Part shown: positions 9,407 through 17,617 of the stretch, in pieces
Numbering within the stretch: the stretch's first letter is position 1
Layout of the letters: each line of letters opens with the position of its first letter
NCBI GenBank assembly: GCA_963662705.2
Contig: OY759767.1
Coordinates: forward strand, 806,001 to 870,000
DNA length: 64,000 nucleotides
From: JAPPHA01 sp963662705
GTDB taxonomy: Bacteria; Pseudomonadota; Alphaproteobacteria; Rhodobacterales; Rhodobacteraceae
Direction: 5' to 3'
The notes under the pieces: generated by a model
Seen by the model: only the letters and a program-made list of their open reading frames with translations
What the model was told of the DNA's origin: nothing
Database searches by the model: none
Translations under genes and position numbers: made by a program

Positions 9407-9916
9407 TCACCCAGCCCGAAACAGACCAACCCTCATGTCGTTGGCAACGAAAATTTCCTCTCCGTCGGCAAGGACGCGGCCGTCCGCGATCCCGAGCTTG
9501 AGTCGCCGGTCGATCACGCGCTTGAAATCGACCAGATACGTGACGAGGCGAACGTCAGGCGTCACCATTCCCTTGAACTTGACTTCGCCGACTCCGAGCG
9601 CACGGCCTTGTCCTGTCATTTCACGCCACCCGAGATTGAAACCGGTCAATTGCCATAGTGCATCGAGGCCAAGGCAACCCGGCATGACGGGGTCGCCGGG
9701 GAAGTGACACTTGAAGAACCAGAGATCCGGACTGATGTCCTGTTCGGCCACGACGTTTCCGACCCCGGATTTTCCCTTGTCGGCGGTGATTTCCGTTACA
9801 CGGTCGAACATCAGCATCGGCGGAGCAGGTAACTGGGCATTTCCGGGTCCGAACAACTCACCACGCGAGCATTTGATCAGCCCGTCGTAGTCAATCGAAT
9901 TCGGAAACCTGGACAT
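9407..9916 (-). CDS. fabA: 3-hydroxyacyl-[acyl-carrier-protein] dehydratase/isomerase
   Basis: Dehydrates 3-hydroxydecanoyl-ACP and isomerises the product to the cis-3 form, which opens unsaturated fatty-acid synthesis. It has 169 residues in a hot-dog fold. The catalytic pair His71 and Asp85 sits in FFKCHFPGDPVMPGCLGLDA. It is the first gene of fabA-fabB-fabI. In many alphaproteobacteria irr is the upstream neighbour; here irr is about 9 kb away. Confidence 0.97.
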   Translation of the reverse strand: MSRFPNSIDYDGLIKCSRGELFGPGNAQLPAPPMLMFDRVTEITADKGKSGVGNVVAEQDISPDLWFFKCHFPGDPVMPGCLGLDALWQLTGFNLGWREMTGQGRALGVGEVKFKGMVTPDVRLVTYLVDFKRVIDRRLKLGIADGRVLADGEEIFVANDMRVGLFRAG

Positions 9917-10891
9917 GCCTAGCCACTCCCCCGGTCAGGGAATTTTGGCTCGGTTACCTCACGGATGGGTCAGAGGCAATAGCTGAAAGATTGCCGGAAT
10001 TCGTTGCAGGCGGGGTGTCACAACTTCACGTCATGGCTTTCATGACCACCCGGGGACCGGGTCATTCATCCGGCGCTCGGCATCCGTAATCCATCGCTCG
10101 AACGGCATGGCTGAAGTTCAGTTTGCCGCGGCTTGAAACGATCAGGGCATCCGCCGGAAGGGACGACCGCAAACGGACTTTCGGACCATGAATCGTGGCG
10201 TTCGGACATGTGAAACCGCACATTCTGTGTTCGGGCCTGAATCCAAGGGGCACTGCTTCGGTTCGGCGATGTCTGGCGGTGGATCGCCCGAGCGTCTTGA
10301 ATTGCGGTTGTTTCGCCACCCGGCTAAAGCCGCGACCCGGCGGATCAGGCTGGTCGCACGGCGACAGGCCTGTCAAGATGCCACAGACGGTTGACGGATC
10401 GCGCTGCCATTTTGCCTCGCCACCGGAAGTTGCCGCAGTCGAAAGCGACGAAGGCCAGCGTGTAACTCGCTGTCGTCCGCTCGACGGTTCGGAGGTGCTC
10501 CATGCCGATTACCCGGATTCAGAAGTCGGCAGACCGCTGTCGGTCGCCGACCCGGAGCATGGTGTGAAGAAACATCATGGAACCATTCCCCGTTTCTCAG
10601 TTTGCCGGAATTCGGGGTGGCGGCCGGGGCATGGCACGGTGGGGCCCCGCCGCACGACCAAAAACAGTGCCGGGCGCGAAAGATAGGCAGCGGTACGTGA
10701 GGGGTCAAACGCAGGGACGGGGCGAATGGCCCCGGGGCGTGCAGCATCGCTGCCGGGATGTTCGCGCGAAGCGCGCCTTGATCGCGGGATCATGGTCCAC
10801 GGGGGCGTCTGGTGTGAAAAACACGCGCCGACAGGCGCCCTGATTGCGCTTCCCGGGTACTCAAACCGTCGGGCAATGACAGCATCCCGGC
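9917..10891. other. 975-base spacer without a recognised gene
   Basis: The region has several overlapping 80-160 codon frames on both strands, none with a known motif, plausible start signal or consistent composition. The fabA promoter should be in the left part. I saw no tRNA, strong repeat or protein remnant. It may be decayed DNA. Confidence 0.45.
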
Positions 10892-11701
10892 CTAATCCAG
10901 GTCGTCGAGCCATTCCCGGAATCGATCTGCTACGCCGTCGTCAGCGTGTACAATATGTGGCTCGGAAGGGAACGCTCCAGTCCGAACCTCATCTGCGTAG
11001 GCTCGCATGGCATCGATGCGCATGTCCTGCAGTCGCCGGAATTCGCCCAGAAAATCGGCATATTTCTTCGCATGGCGCGGCATGTGATCGTCATTTTCGC
11101 CGAGGACGTCTTCGCTGAAAAGATATTGTGCGTGGCCTTTGCTTCCGCCGCCCATGGATATCAGGAACAGGTTGGTCCTTTGCGCGATGACTTCGGTAAT
11201 CTCTTCGGGCACCACCTCGATTTCGACCGCAAAGGCCCCGGCGTCTTCGTAGGCGGCGCATTGTTCCCAGACGAGTTTGGCCTTGTCGAGAGACTTGCCG
11301 ACCGCTTTGGCACCTCCTGTCCAGGTCGTCTTGGGCGGCACGAGCCCGACATGACCGCAGACAGGAATTCCGTGATCCGCCAGGAGCCGGACCGAAGCCA
11401 GCGATCCCTGACAGTAAATGCAGTCAGCTCCATGCTTGAAAAGTGGCATTGCCCATCGAAGGTAATCATCAGGGCCGCCGATTTCCCAGAAATTGTCGCC
11501 AGGGATGGCAAAGGCATTCGGCGCAACTTCACGAAAACGAGGGTCGAATACCAAAGAGGGCGGGACGGAGATCAGGTCGATTCCCGCAATTTCGGCGGCG
11601 GCGGCCTCGTCAAGTGTTTCGACCCGAAGTTTAGGCAGAACGCGCTTTCCGCGAATAGCCACAAGCGATTCGACATTCCAGCGCTTGGAGAAGTTATACA
11701 T
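10892..11701 (-). CDS. PanB-like (ketopantoate hydroxymethyltransferase family) protein
   Basis: A 269-residue TIM-barrel protein of the PEP mutase/PanB superfamily. PanB-like landmarks are GADCIYCQG, IPVCGHVGLVPPKTTW and FAVEIEVVPEEI. The last resembles the catalytic Glu strand of PanB (LECVP), although the segment after it (MGGGSKGHAQYLFSEDVLG) differs from the standard GIGAG loop. It is therefore probably a paralog acting on a related 2-oxo acid rather than housekeeping PanB. It is transcribed divergently from a ribose-type ABC importer with a shared 208-base spacer. The substrate is unknown. Confidence 0.7.
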   Translation of the reverse strand: MYNFSKRWNVESLVAIRGKRVLPKLRVETLDEAAAAEIAGIDLISVPPSLVFDPRFREVAPNAFAIPGDNFWEIGGPDDYLRWAMPLFKHGADCIYCQGSLASVRLLADHGIPVCGHVGLVPPKTTWTGGAKAVGKSLDKAKLVWEQCAAYEDAGAFAVEIEVVPEEITEVIAQRTNLFLISMGGGSKGHAQYLFSEDVLGENDDHMPRHAKKYADFLGEFRRLQDMRIDAMRAYADEVRTGAFPSEPHIVHADDGVADRFREWLDDLD

Positions 11702-11799
11702 CCGTTTGCCTCCTGATCAGTGTTGCGTCCATGGTTGCCATGCTTGCAATTGTTGATGATAGTAGTTGCACCAATGCGTGTATAGAAATCATGCGGTCA

Positions 11800-11827
11800 T
11801 TGAAAATCTTCAGGTGCGCGCTAGAAT
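11800..11827 (+). promoter_or_regulatory. Candidate sigma-70 promoter of the ABC importer operon
   Basis: TTGAAA at 11800-11805 and TAGAAT at 11822-11827 are separated by 16 bases and lie 82 bases before the binding-protein start at 11910. This is a pattern match only. Confidence 0.35.
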
Positions 11828-11909
11828 TAGGATGCAGACAACAGGCTCGAGTTTGCGAGGAATAAGGAATCACGTGGATGGGCCAATCAACACTCAATGG
11901 GAGAACATC

Positions 11910-12857
11910 ATGAAATATTTCCTTAGTTTCAAGTCACTGCTTGCGGCGTGTGCTGTCGTGGTCGGAATTGGATCGGCTTCGCAGGCGCAAGACCTCAATA
12001 TTATCATGATCACGCACGGCGCCGCGTCTGACAGTTTCTGGGCGCCGGTCAAGAAAGGGGCCGAAGACGCGGCAGCCGATATGGGCGCGTCCCTCAGTTA
12101 CCAGGCGCCTGAGGGTGGCGCCGACATGGTTGCCATGACAAACCTCATCCGCTCTGCCATCAATCAGGAGCCGGACGGCATAATCGTTACTGTACCGGAC
12201 GTGACCGCCCTCGGAAAGCCGATCTCGGAAGCTTCGGACGCGGGGATACCGGTGGTTACCATCAACTCGGGCACAGATACGCTCGACCAGACCAAGGCGA
12301 TGTTCTTCGTCGGCGAAGACCTGTACGAGGCAGGCGTGATTTCCGGCGAGCAACTGAAGGCACTGGGCGGCACAAAGGCGGCATGTCTCAACGTCCAGCC
12401 CGGCAATGTAGCGCTTGACGCGATCTGCGCAGGTCTTAACCAAGGCTTCGGTTCGGATGCACAGGTCGTACCATTCGGATTCGACCCGTCGGAAGTTGCC
12501 GCGAAGACCCGGGCGCTGCTCGAGTCTGACCCGGACCTTGACGCACTTTTGTCAATGTCGACGACCAATGCTCCCTCAATTGCCAATGTGATTGAAGAGA
12601 TGGGTCGCCTGGGCGAAGTGCATCATTCAACCTTCAATCTCTCAACCGAGGTTCTTGAGTACATTGATCAGGGCAAAATCGCGTTTACGATTGACCAACA
12701 GCCCTACTTGCAGGGCTATCTGCCAGTCGTCGCGATAGCGCTCAAGGCGCGCTACGGCATTACCTTCTATGTTGATCACATCGGTTCGGGCCCGATTGTC
12801 GTCGACCAGTCGAATGCCTCATCGGTGCTGGATGGAGTAGCCAGCGGACATCGCTGA
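11910..12857 (+). CDS. Ribose-type ABC transporter substrate-binding protein
   Basis: Periplasmic binding protein of the sugar type (peripla_BP_4 family), 315 residues. ATG 11910 gives a signal peptide, MKYFLSFKSLLAACAVVVG to ASQAQD. The mature part begins LNIIMITHGAASDSFWAPV and continues with the alternating strand/helix pattern and GIPVVTINSG typical of RbsB homologs. It heads an operon with a permease, an ATPase and a desaturase-like enzyme. A stem-loop directly follows the gene and could keep the binding protein in excess. The ligand is unknown, and with the PanB-like and desaturase neighbours it may not be a sugar. Confidence 0.88.
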   Translation: MKYFLSFKSLLAACAVVVGIGSASQAQDLNIIMITHGAASDSFWAPVKKGAEDAAADMGASLSYQAPEGGADMVAMTNLIRSAINQEPDGIIVTVPDVTALGKPISEASDAGIPVVTINSGTDTLDQTKAMFFVGEDLYEAGVISGEQLKALGGTKAACLNVQPGNVALDAICAGLNQGFGSDAQVVPFGFDPSEVAAKTRALLESDPDLDALLSMSTTNAPSIANVIEEMGRLGEVHHSTFNLSTEVLEYIDQGKIAFTIDQQPYLQGYLPVVAIALKARYGITFYVDHIGSGPIVVDQSNASSVLDGVASGHR

Positions 12858-12873
12858 CAATAGGCCGATGGCT

Positions 12874-12896
12874 GCCGCCACGAATTTCGTGGCGGC
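12874..12896. terminator. Intercistronic stem-loop after the binding-protein gene
   Basis: GCCGCCACGAA and TTCGTGGCGGC are perfect complements around a single central base, so about nine pairs form in practice. It sits 16 bases behind the binding-protein stop and ahead of the permease. It lacks a T tract, so partial termination or mRNA stabilisation is likelier than full termination. Confidence 0.65.
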
Positions 12897-12931
12897 GTCC
12901 ACCTACGATTTCCGCACGATCCAACGGGGCC

Positions 12932-14068
12932 ATGAGAGTGGCAATTCAGGACGACACATCGGTCAAATCTGTGGTGAACAACGCGGAGCAGGACGAGCGA
13001 CTCGTTGAAATCTCGCTGTCCGCTCGGCTTCTGCGCAGGCCCGAGCTTGGTGCAGTTGCCGGTCTGATCGCGGTTCTGACCTTTTTTGCCTTCACCGCCA
13101 ACAGTTCGATGTTCAGTCTGAGTGGGGCCATGAGCCTTGGTGCGCCGGCCGCGCAGCTTGGCATCTTGGCGGTCGCCGCTGCAATGCTGATGATCGGTGG
13201 CGAGTTTGACCTTTCTGTCGGGTCCACTCTCGCGTTCACCGGAATGATCTTCGGGGCTTGTATCGTGTATTGGGGCGTGCCGCTCTGGGGTGCAGTGCTC
13301 ATCACGCTCGGAGTTTCTGCGCTTATTGGGTTTTGCAATGCGCAGATAGTGCTAAGGACGGGTTTGCCATCGTTCATCGTGACCCTGGCAGGTCTTTTCG
13401 TCTACAAGGGCGCCACGCTTGCGGGGTTGAAAATCATTACTGGAATTACTCTGATTTCAGGTGTTTCAGACAAGGCAGGCGACCAATGGCTTGCCCCTTT
13501 TATCTCGGGAAATGCATTTGAAGGTCCGTTTGCGTGGATGGCTGCTCAAGGGTGGCTCGATACCTTCAAGAACGGCACTCCCAAGGTCAAGGGAATCCCG
13601 GTTGAGATGATCTGGGTCTTGATAATTGCCATCGTGGCTACGTACGTGTTATCGAGAACAAATTTCGGTAACTGGGTCTATGCCTCGGGCGGCGACGCAG
13701 AGGCGGCGCGAACGACAGGGGTTCCCGTCAATCGCGTGAAGACGGTTCTGTTCATGGGAACATCCAGCGCGGCAGGTCTCGTCGCAATCATAACCGTGCT
13801 GACCGTTGGCACCGCTGACACTCTTCGAGGCGACCAAAAGGAATTCGAAGCCATTATCGCGGCAGTTATTGGCGGCTGCCTGCTAACCGGCGGATACGGT
13901 TCGGCCGTCGGCGCGTTGATCGGTGCTGTCATATTCGGGATCGTAAAGCTGGGTCTGACCTATACCGGATTTGATCTCGACTATTACCTGGTCTTTCTCG
14001 GTGGCATGCTTCTGGTTGCTGTGTTGTTCAACAACTTCATTCGCCGCCGCGTGACCGGCGAGACCTGA
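12932..14068 (+). CDS. Ribose-type ABC transporter permease
   Basis: Inner-membrane permease of the RbsC/FrcC family, 378 residues with about ten hydrophobic segments. Family signs are GGEFDLSVGS after the second to third membrane segment, GLPSFIVTLAG, and the cytoplasmic coupling loop around SGGDAEAARTTGVPVNRVK. It starts at ATG 12932 and ends just ahead of the ATPase, which has an AGGAGGG ribosome site right at the permease stop. Longer than RbsC (about 320) because of a cytoplasmic N-terminus and an insert near residues 170-220. Confidence 0.9.
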   Translation: MRVAIQDDTSVKSVVNNAEQDERLVEISLSARLLRRPELGAVAGLIAVLTFFAFTANSSMFSLSGAMSLGAPAAQLGILAVAAAMLMIGGEFDLSVGSTLAFTGMIFGACIVYWGVPLWGAVLITLGVSALIGFCNAQIVLRTGLPSFIVTLAGLFVYKGATLAGLKIITGITLISGVSDKAGDQWLAPFISGNAFEGPFAWMAAQGWLDTFKNGTPKVKGIPVEMIWVLIIAIVATYVLSRTNFGNWVYASGGDAEAARTTGVPVNRVKTVLFMGTSSAAGLVAIITVLTVGTADTLRGDQKEFEAIIAAVIGGCLLTGGYGSAVGALIGAVIFGIVKLGLTYTGFDLDYYLVFLGGMLLVAVLFNNFIRRRVTGET

Positions 14069-14078
14069 GGAGGGCTCC

Positions 14079-14855
14079 CTGCGCAACCCGCATGTAATCG
14101 AAGTTCGAGACCTCCGAAAGCAATTCGGTCCCGTCGTGGCGCTTGCAGGCGTGTCGATGCATGTGAACAGGGGCGAAGTGCTGTGCCTACTGGGTGATAA
14201 CGGCGCCGGAAAGTCGACGCTGATCAAGACGCTTTCAGGTGTCTATGCGCCGACCGAGGGCGAGATTTTGATGAATGGAAAACCGGTAAAGTTCCTGAGT
14301 CCCCGCGACGCTCTTGACCGGGGTATCGCGACGGTCCACCAGACTCTGGCGCTGATTCCGCTGATGTCAATCATGCGAAACTTCTTCATGGGGCGCGAAC
14401 CGCTGAAGTTCGTATTGGGCCATATGGATATCAGGAAGGCGAACCGTATCGCGCGAAGGGAATTGCGCAACATTGGCATCGATGTGCGCGATCCCTCGGA
14501 GGCGGTCGGAAAGCTTTCGGGTGGTGAGCGGCAATGCGTTGCGATCGCGCGCGCGGTCTATTTTGGGGCAAGGGTGCTGATTCTCGATGAGCCGACATCG
14601 GCGCTTGGTGTCCACCAGACAGCGACCGTGCTGCGTTACATAAAAACCGTGCGGGACAAGGGACTAAGTGTGATCTTCATTACCCATAACGTCCATCATG
14701 CACTCACGGTCGGAGACCGTTTCACAGTGCTGAACCGCGGAAGGACCATCGGTACCTGGAGAAGTGACCAAATCACTTTGCCGGAACTGGAAAAGGCAAT
14801 GGCAGGCGGTCGAGCCCTGCAGGAATTGTCCAGGGAGTTGGGGCGAACTGTCTGA
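14079..14855 (+). CDS. Sugar-type ABC transporter ATP-binding protein
   Basis: Cytoplasmic ATPase with one nucleotide-binding domain (258 residues), like FrcA and unlike the double-domain RbsA. It has Walker A GDNGAGKST, signature LSGGERQ, Walker B VLILDEPTSALG and the switch His in FITHNVHH. The first family strand, VIEVRDLRKQFG, lies upstream of the first ATG/GTG in frame (GTG 14136). The only sensible start that includes it is CTG 14079, placed 5 bases after AGGAGGG. A CTG start is unusual and is inferred from homology. It energises the permease encoded just upstream. Confidence 0.85.
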   Translation: MRNPHVIEVRDLRKQFGPVVALAGVSMHVNRGEVLCLLGDNGAGKSTLIKTLSGVYAPTEGEILMNGKPVKFLSPRDALDRGIATVHQTLALIPLMSIMRNFFMGREPLKFVLGHMDIRKANRIARRELRNIGIDVRDPSEAVGKLSGGERQCVAIARAVYFGARVLILDEPTSALGVHQTATVLRYIKTVRDKGLSVIFITHNVHHALTVGDRFTVLNRGRTIGTWRSDQITLPELEKAMAGGRALQELSRELGRTV

Positions 14856-14884
14856 GTATCGCCATTGTGACGACGGAGGAGAGA

Positions 14885-15979
14885 ATGGAATTGGCACCGC
14901 ACATGAAGGAGCCTCCAACCAGCATCGAAGAAGGACTTCAGAACGAGTGGTACATTGCACCTCTGCCGCGAAAAGAAGTCAAGAAGTTTGCCAAACGCAG
15001 CGATTGGCCGGGGATCAAGCATTTTGGCGGTTACTTCTTGCTGGTGATCGCGACAGGGACGCTGGCATTCAGCCTGATTGATATCTGGTATCTCTTCATA
15101 CCCGCCTATCTCGTCTATAGCCTGATTTTCGCATTCTCTGAAGCCGCATGGCACGAAACGGTCCATGGGACCGCCTTCAGGAGTCGCTGGCTGAACAGGT
15201 CAGTAAACTTCATCGCCTCGATCATGGGGCACCGCGACATTGTGTTCTCCACGTGGAGTCACGCGGTCCATCACTCCTACACCAATATGAAGGGCACTGA
15301 TCCCGAGCTTCAAGCCCCGCGCCCGCCCAACCTTTTTGTGATCTTGTTGAATTTCACTCGATTCCATGGGTCGCTCATGCAGCTGTGGTTGATGCTGCGT
15401 CACGCGGTCGGGATCGTCACACCGCTTGCGCGCAGGATCGTGCCGGAACGTGACTGGAACAAGCTGATTTGGAACGCGCGGCTTTTCATGGGGATCTATG
15501 TCCTGATGATAATCTGGTGCATCGCCATCGAAAGCCTCTTGCCAGTCGTATTCCTCTTTCTGCCGCGCTTTTTCGGAGCTTGGGGGCTGGAGTCAGTCGT
15601 TACGATGCAGCATCCGGGATTGGCCGAAGAAGTCTGGGACCACCGCCTGAACACCCGCACCGTCCATGTGCCAAAATGGATCCAGTTCCTGTACTTCAAC
15701 ATGAACTATCACATTGAACATCACATGTACCCGCTGGTACCATTCCATGCATTGGCAGGCCTGCACGAGGAGGTGAAGGACCACTACCCGAAGACGTATC
15801 AAGGGTACTGGTCGGTTTACAAGGACCTGATCCCGACGCTGGTAAGACAAGTCAAGGATCCGGACTTTTACATTCATCATGAACTTCCGCCGGAAGGTGG
15901 CTGGTGTGGGAGTGAACCGTCGGAACCGTGGTGCGGCAGGGATTCGCCTTCCGAAGTACGTGCAGCAGCTGTGAAGTAG
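14885..15979 (+). CDS. Fatty acid desaturase family protein
   Basis: A membrane di-iron enzyme of 364 residues with the three histidine boxes of the desaturase/hydroxylase superfamily: HETVH, HAVHHSYT and NYHIEHHMYP, between paired hydrophobic segments. ATG 14885 is preferred over GTG 14867 because GGAGGAG stands 5-7 bases before it. It follows the ABC ATPase by 29 bases, so it is probably co-transcribed with the importer. That suggests it oxidises the imported compound or a derivative rather than a membrane lipid. The hydrophilic tail after the last His box is longer than usual. Substrate unknown. Confidence 0.82.
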   Translation: MELAPHMKEPPTSIEEGLQNEWYIAPLPRKEVKKFAKRSDWPGIKHFGGYFLLVIATGTLAFSLIDIWYLFIPAYLVYSLIFAFSEAAWHETVHGTAFRSRWLNRSVNFIASIMGHRDIVFSTWSHAVHHSYTNMKGTDPELQAPRPPNLFVILLNFTRFHGSLMQLWLMLRHAVGIVTPLARRIVPERDWNKLIWNARLFMGIYVLMIIWCIAIESLLPVVFLFLPRFFGAWGLESVVTMQHPGLAEEVWDHRLNTRTVHVPKWIQFLYFNMNYHIEHHMYPLVPFHALAGLHEEVKDHYPKTYQGYWSVYKDLIPTLVRQVKDPDFYIHHELPPEGGWCGSEPSEPWCGRDSPSEVRAAAVK

Positions 15980-16181
15980 CCTGGAAAAGTGAGCCTGACG
16001 GCTGCATTTGCAGGCTACGCGCCGACGACGGAGTTTTCGACGAATTAGGTCTGGAGCGGTTGGAAAGAACCCGGTCCCGCGCCGTTGCCGCGGCCGGAAG
16101 CCTCTATCATCGCCTGGATGACAGCCTTGCCGGCTCGATTGGCAGGAAGGCTGATCACCTCATCTATCCGTCCGTCAATCA

Positions 16182-17537
16182 TCAATCATACGAGAGGTTT
16201 CCGTCAGTTCCGGACCGACATACACTGTTTCTCCTGCCCACCGGCGGCCGCACGGTCCCTCGAATCCGATTGCGGGCAAACCTTTGCGGGAAGGTCCCGC
16301 CATATAGCTCCAGTACGTTTCGGGTCAGGCCTCCGATCCCCGCCCCGTTCGTTTCGGCCCACTGCCAGAATCCTTGCCCCAGATCGTCGACGTCCAGTCC
16401 GCTTCCGGCCGCGTCTGCGATTTCGATGGCCTGCGCCAGGTCGTCGTCGTCGGGAAATCCCGATGCGGCCGTGACGTCCCGTACGCCGTCAGGATACTTC
16501 CGGGCGATTTCCGACTGCGGCCACCCTTCCATGGCGACTCCCAGAAAGTTCCCGGTGGCGACCCCGGCCATCAGGCCCTGTGCGCGATCCGCATCAATCT
16601 TGACGGTTCCCCGGGTCTTCGGCCCGACCGGTTCGCCATCGTAGGAGAAGGCGGCATGGACCACCGCGCCGTTCAATGTCAGTGCCTGTCCGATCAGTTC
16701 GCTGTCCGAGATCCGGTGCTCAACGCCGAGTCCTACGCCGGGCGTGTTTTGTCCCGGCGCGCATCCGAAACGCTGGACGAGCGCCTTGACCTCGTCCCTG
16801 GACGGCTGACGGCCCGGCAGGCCAGGTCCCCGTTCGGCGAAAAGGGAACGCACCAGTTTTCCCCAATGCGGCGCCAACAAATGCGGCGCACCGAAAAGAT
16901 CCATCGATGCGATCCTGCCTCCGAGGGCTACCGCGATGCCGCACTGTCCCTGAAGCGGGCCTTTTTCCACGAGTTTTGCAACGGCCTTGGCACGAGAGGA
17001 TTGCCACCGGTCGGTCGAATCCAGATCCGCCGCTGCTGCCGTATGGGACGCGACACCCTCAGACCTCAGCGTCGCGCCCACTTCGTCCCAGACGCCGTCC
17101 TGGTCTCCGAGGCGGGAGCCGCTCTCCCGCATGGACCGGGACACGCCCGCACGCTTGGTGGCCCGGACGCGGGCTGGCGTGAACGCTTCAGCCCGCCGCC
17201 ATGCATCGCGACTTCCCCAGCGGCCCTGTTCAAGGCAACTCACGGGGACTTCCAGGCGGGACATGGAATCCACCAGCACCGAGGCATTGATTGCGCGGTT
17301 CTGTTTGCCGCCGAGAAAATGCTCTCCTTCGACGAGCAGCACCGGCTTGTCGGTGGGATTGGTCGCCCGAAGAGCCTGCACCGACGCCGTGTCAAGCTCG
17401 TCGATGACGAGTCCCGAGGCTTCGCCGGTTGCGATCGCCGGCAATTCGTTTCCCGGCAGGTAGAGTGGGAACAATGAAATGCCGCAGCGCTCGATCGGGG
17501 TACCGACGGTAACGGTTTCGAGTGTTGGAAGTGTCAT
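16182..17537 (-). CDS. ARPP-1 domain fused to truncated ADP-ribosylglycohydrolase
   Basis: A 451-residue protein. Residues 1 to about 290 match the ARPP-1 (DUF6569) domain, with LLVEGEHFLGGKQNRAIN and PVSCLEQGRWGS. A second domain begins near 312 with DRAQGLMAGVATGNFLG and GFPDDDDLAQAI, the start and acidic metal motif of ADP-ribosylglycohydrolases (ARG), which remove ADP-ribose from proteins or small molecules. The match ends near GIGGLTRN. The last 50 residues look random and the second half of the ARG fold, with its distal metal ligands, is absent. The gene diverges from an NrtR-like regulator across an 80-base spacer with palindromes, fitting control by NAD or ADP-ribose. Hydrolase activity is doubtful; the ARPP-1 part seems intact. 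Confidence 0.8.
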   Translation of the reverse strand: MTLPTLETVTVGTPIERCGISLFPLYLPGNELPAIATGEASGLVIDELDTASVQALRATNPTDKPVLLVEGEHFLGGKQNRAINASVLVDSMSRLEVPVSCLEQGRWGSRDAWRRAEAFTPARVRATKRAGVSRSMRESGSRLGDQDGVWDEVGATLRSEGVASHTAAAADLDSTDRWQSSRAKAVAKLVEKGPLQGQCGIAVALGGRIASMDLFGAPHLLAPHWGKLVRSLFAERGPGLPGRQPSRDEVKALVQRFGCAPGQNTPGVGLGVEHRISDSELIGQALTLNGAVVHAAFSYDGEPVGPKTRGTVKIDADRAQGLMAGVATGNFLGVAMEGWPQSEIARKYPDGVRDVTAASGFPDDDDLAQAIEIADAAGSGLDVDDLGQGFWQWAETNGAGIGGLTRNVLELYGGTFPQRFARNRIRGTVRPPVGRRNSVCRSGTDGNLSYD

Positions 17538-17561
17538 GGCTGCCTCCTTTTATTGTAGATC

Positions 17562-17604
17562 GAACAATATATATGTTGTTCCTTGATATTGTCAATGAGA
17601 CAAT
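17562..17604. promoter_or_regulatory. Paired palindromes, probable NrtR operator
   Basis: Two symmetric sites lie between the divergent genes. At 17562-17581, GAACAA and TTGTTC flank an AT-rich centre. At 17588-17604, ATTGTC and GACAAT are separated by 5 bases. The second resembles the TGTC/GACA-type sites described for NrtR regulators. Both would overlap promoters of the ARPP-1/ARG gene and the regulator. Binding is inferred. Confidence 0.55.
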
Positions 17605-17617
17605 TTATGTTTTTCCC

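Noticed and set aside
7306..9916. Missing irr beside fabA as a sign of rearranged assembly
   Set aside because: irr is present at 19007 next to miaB, and gene order around fabA varies naturally among alphaproteobacteria.
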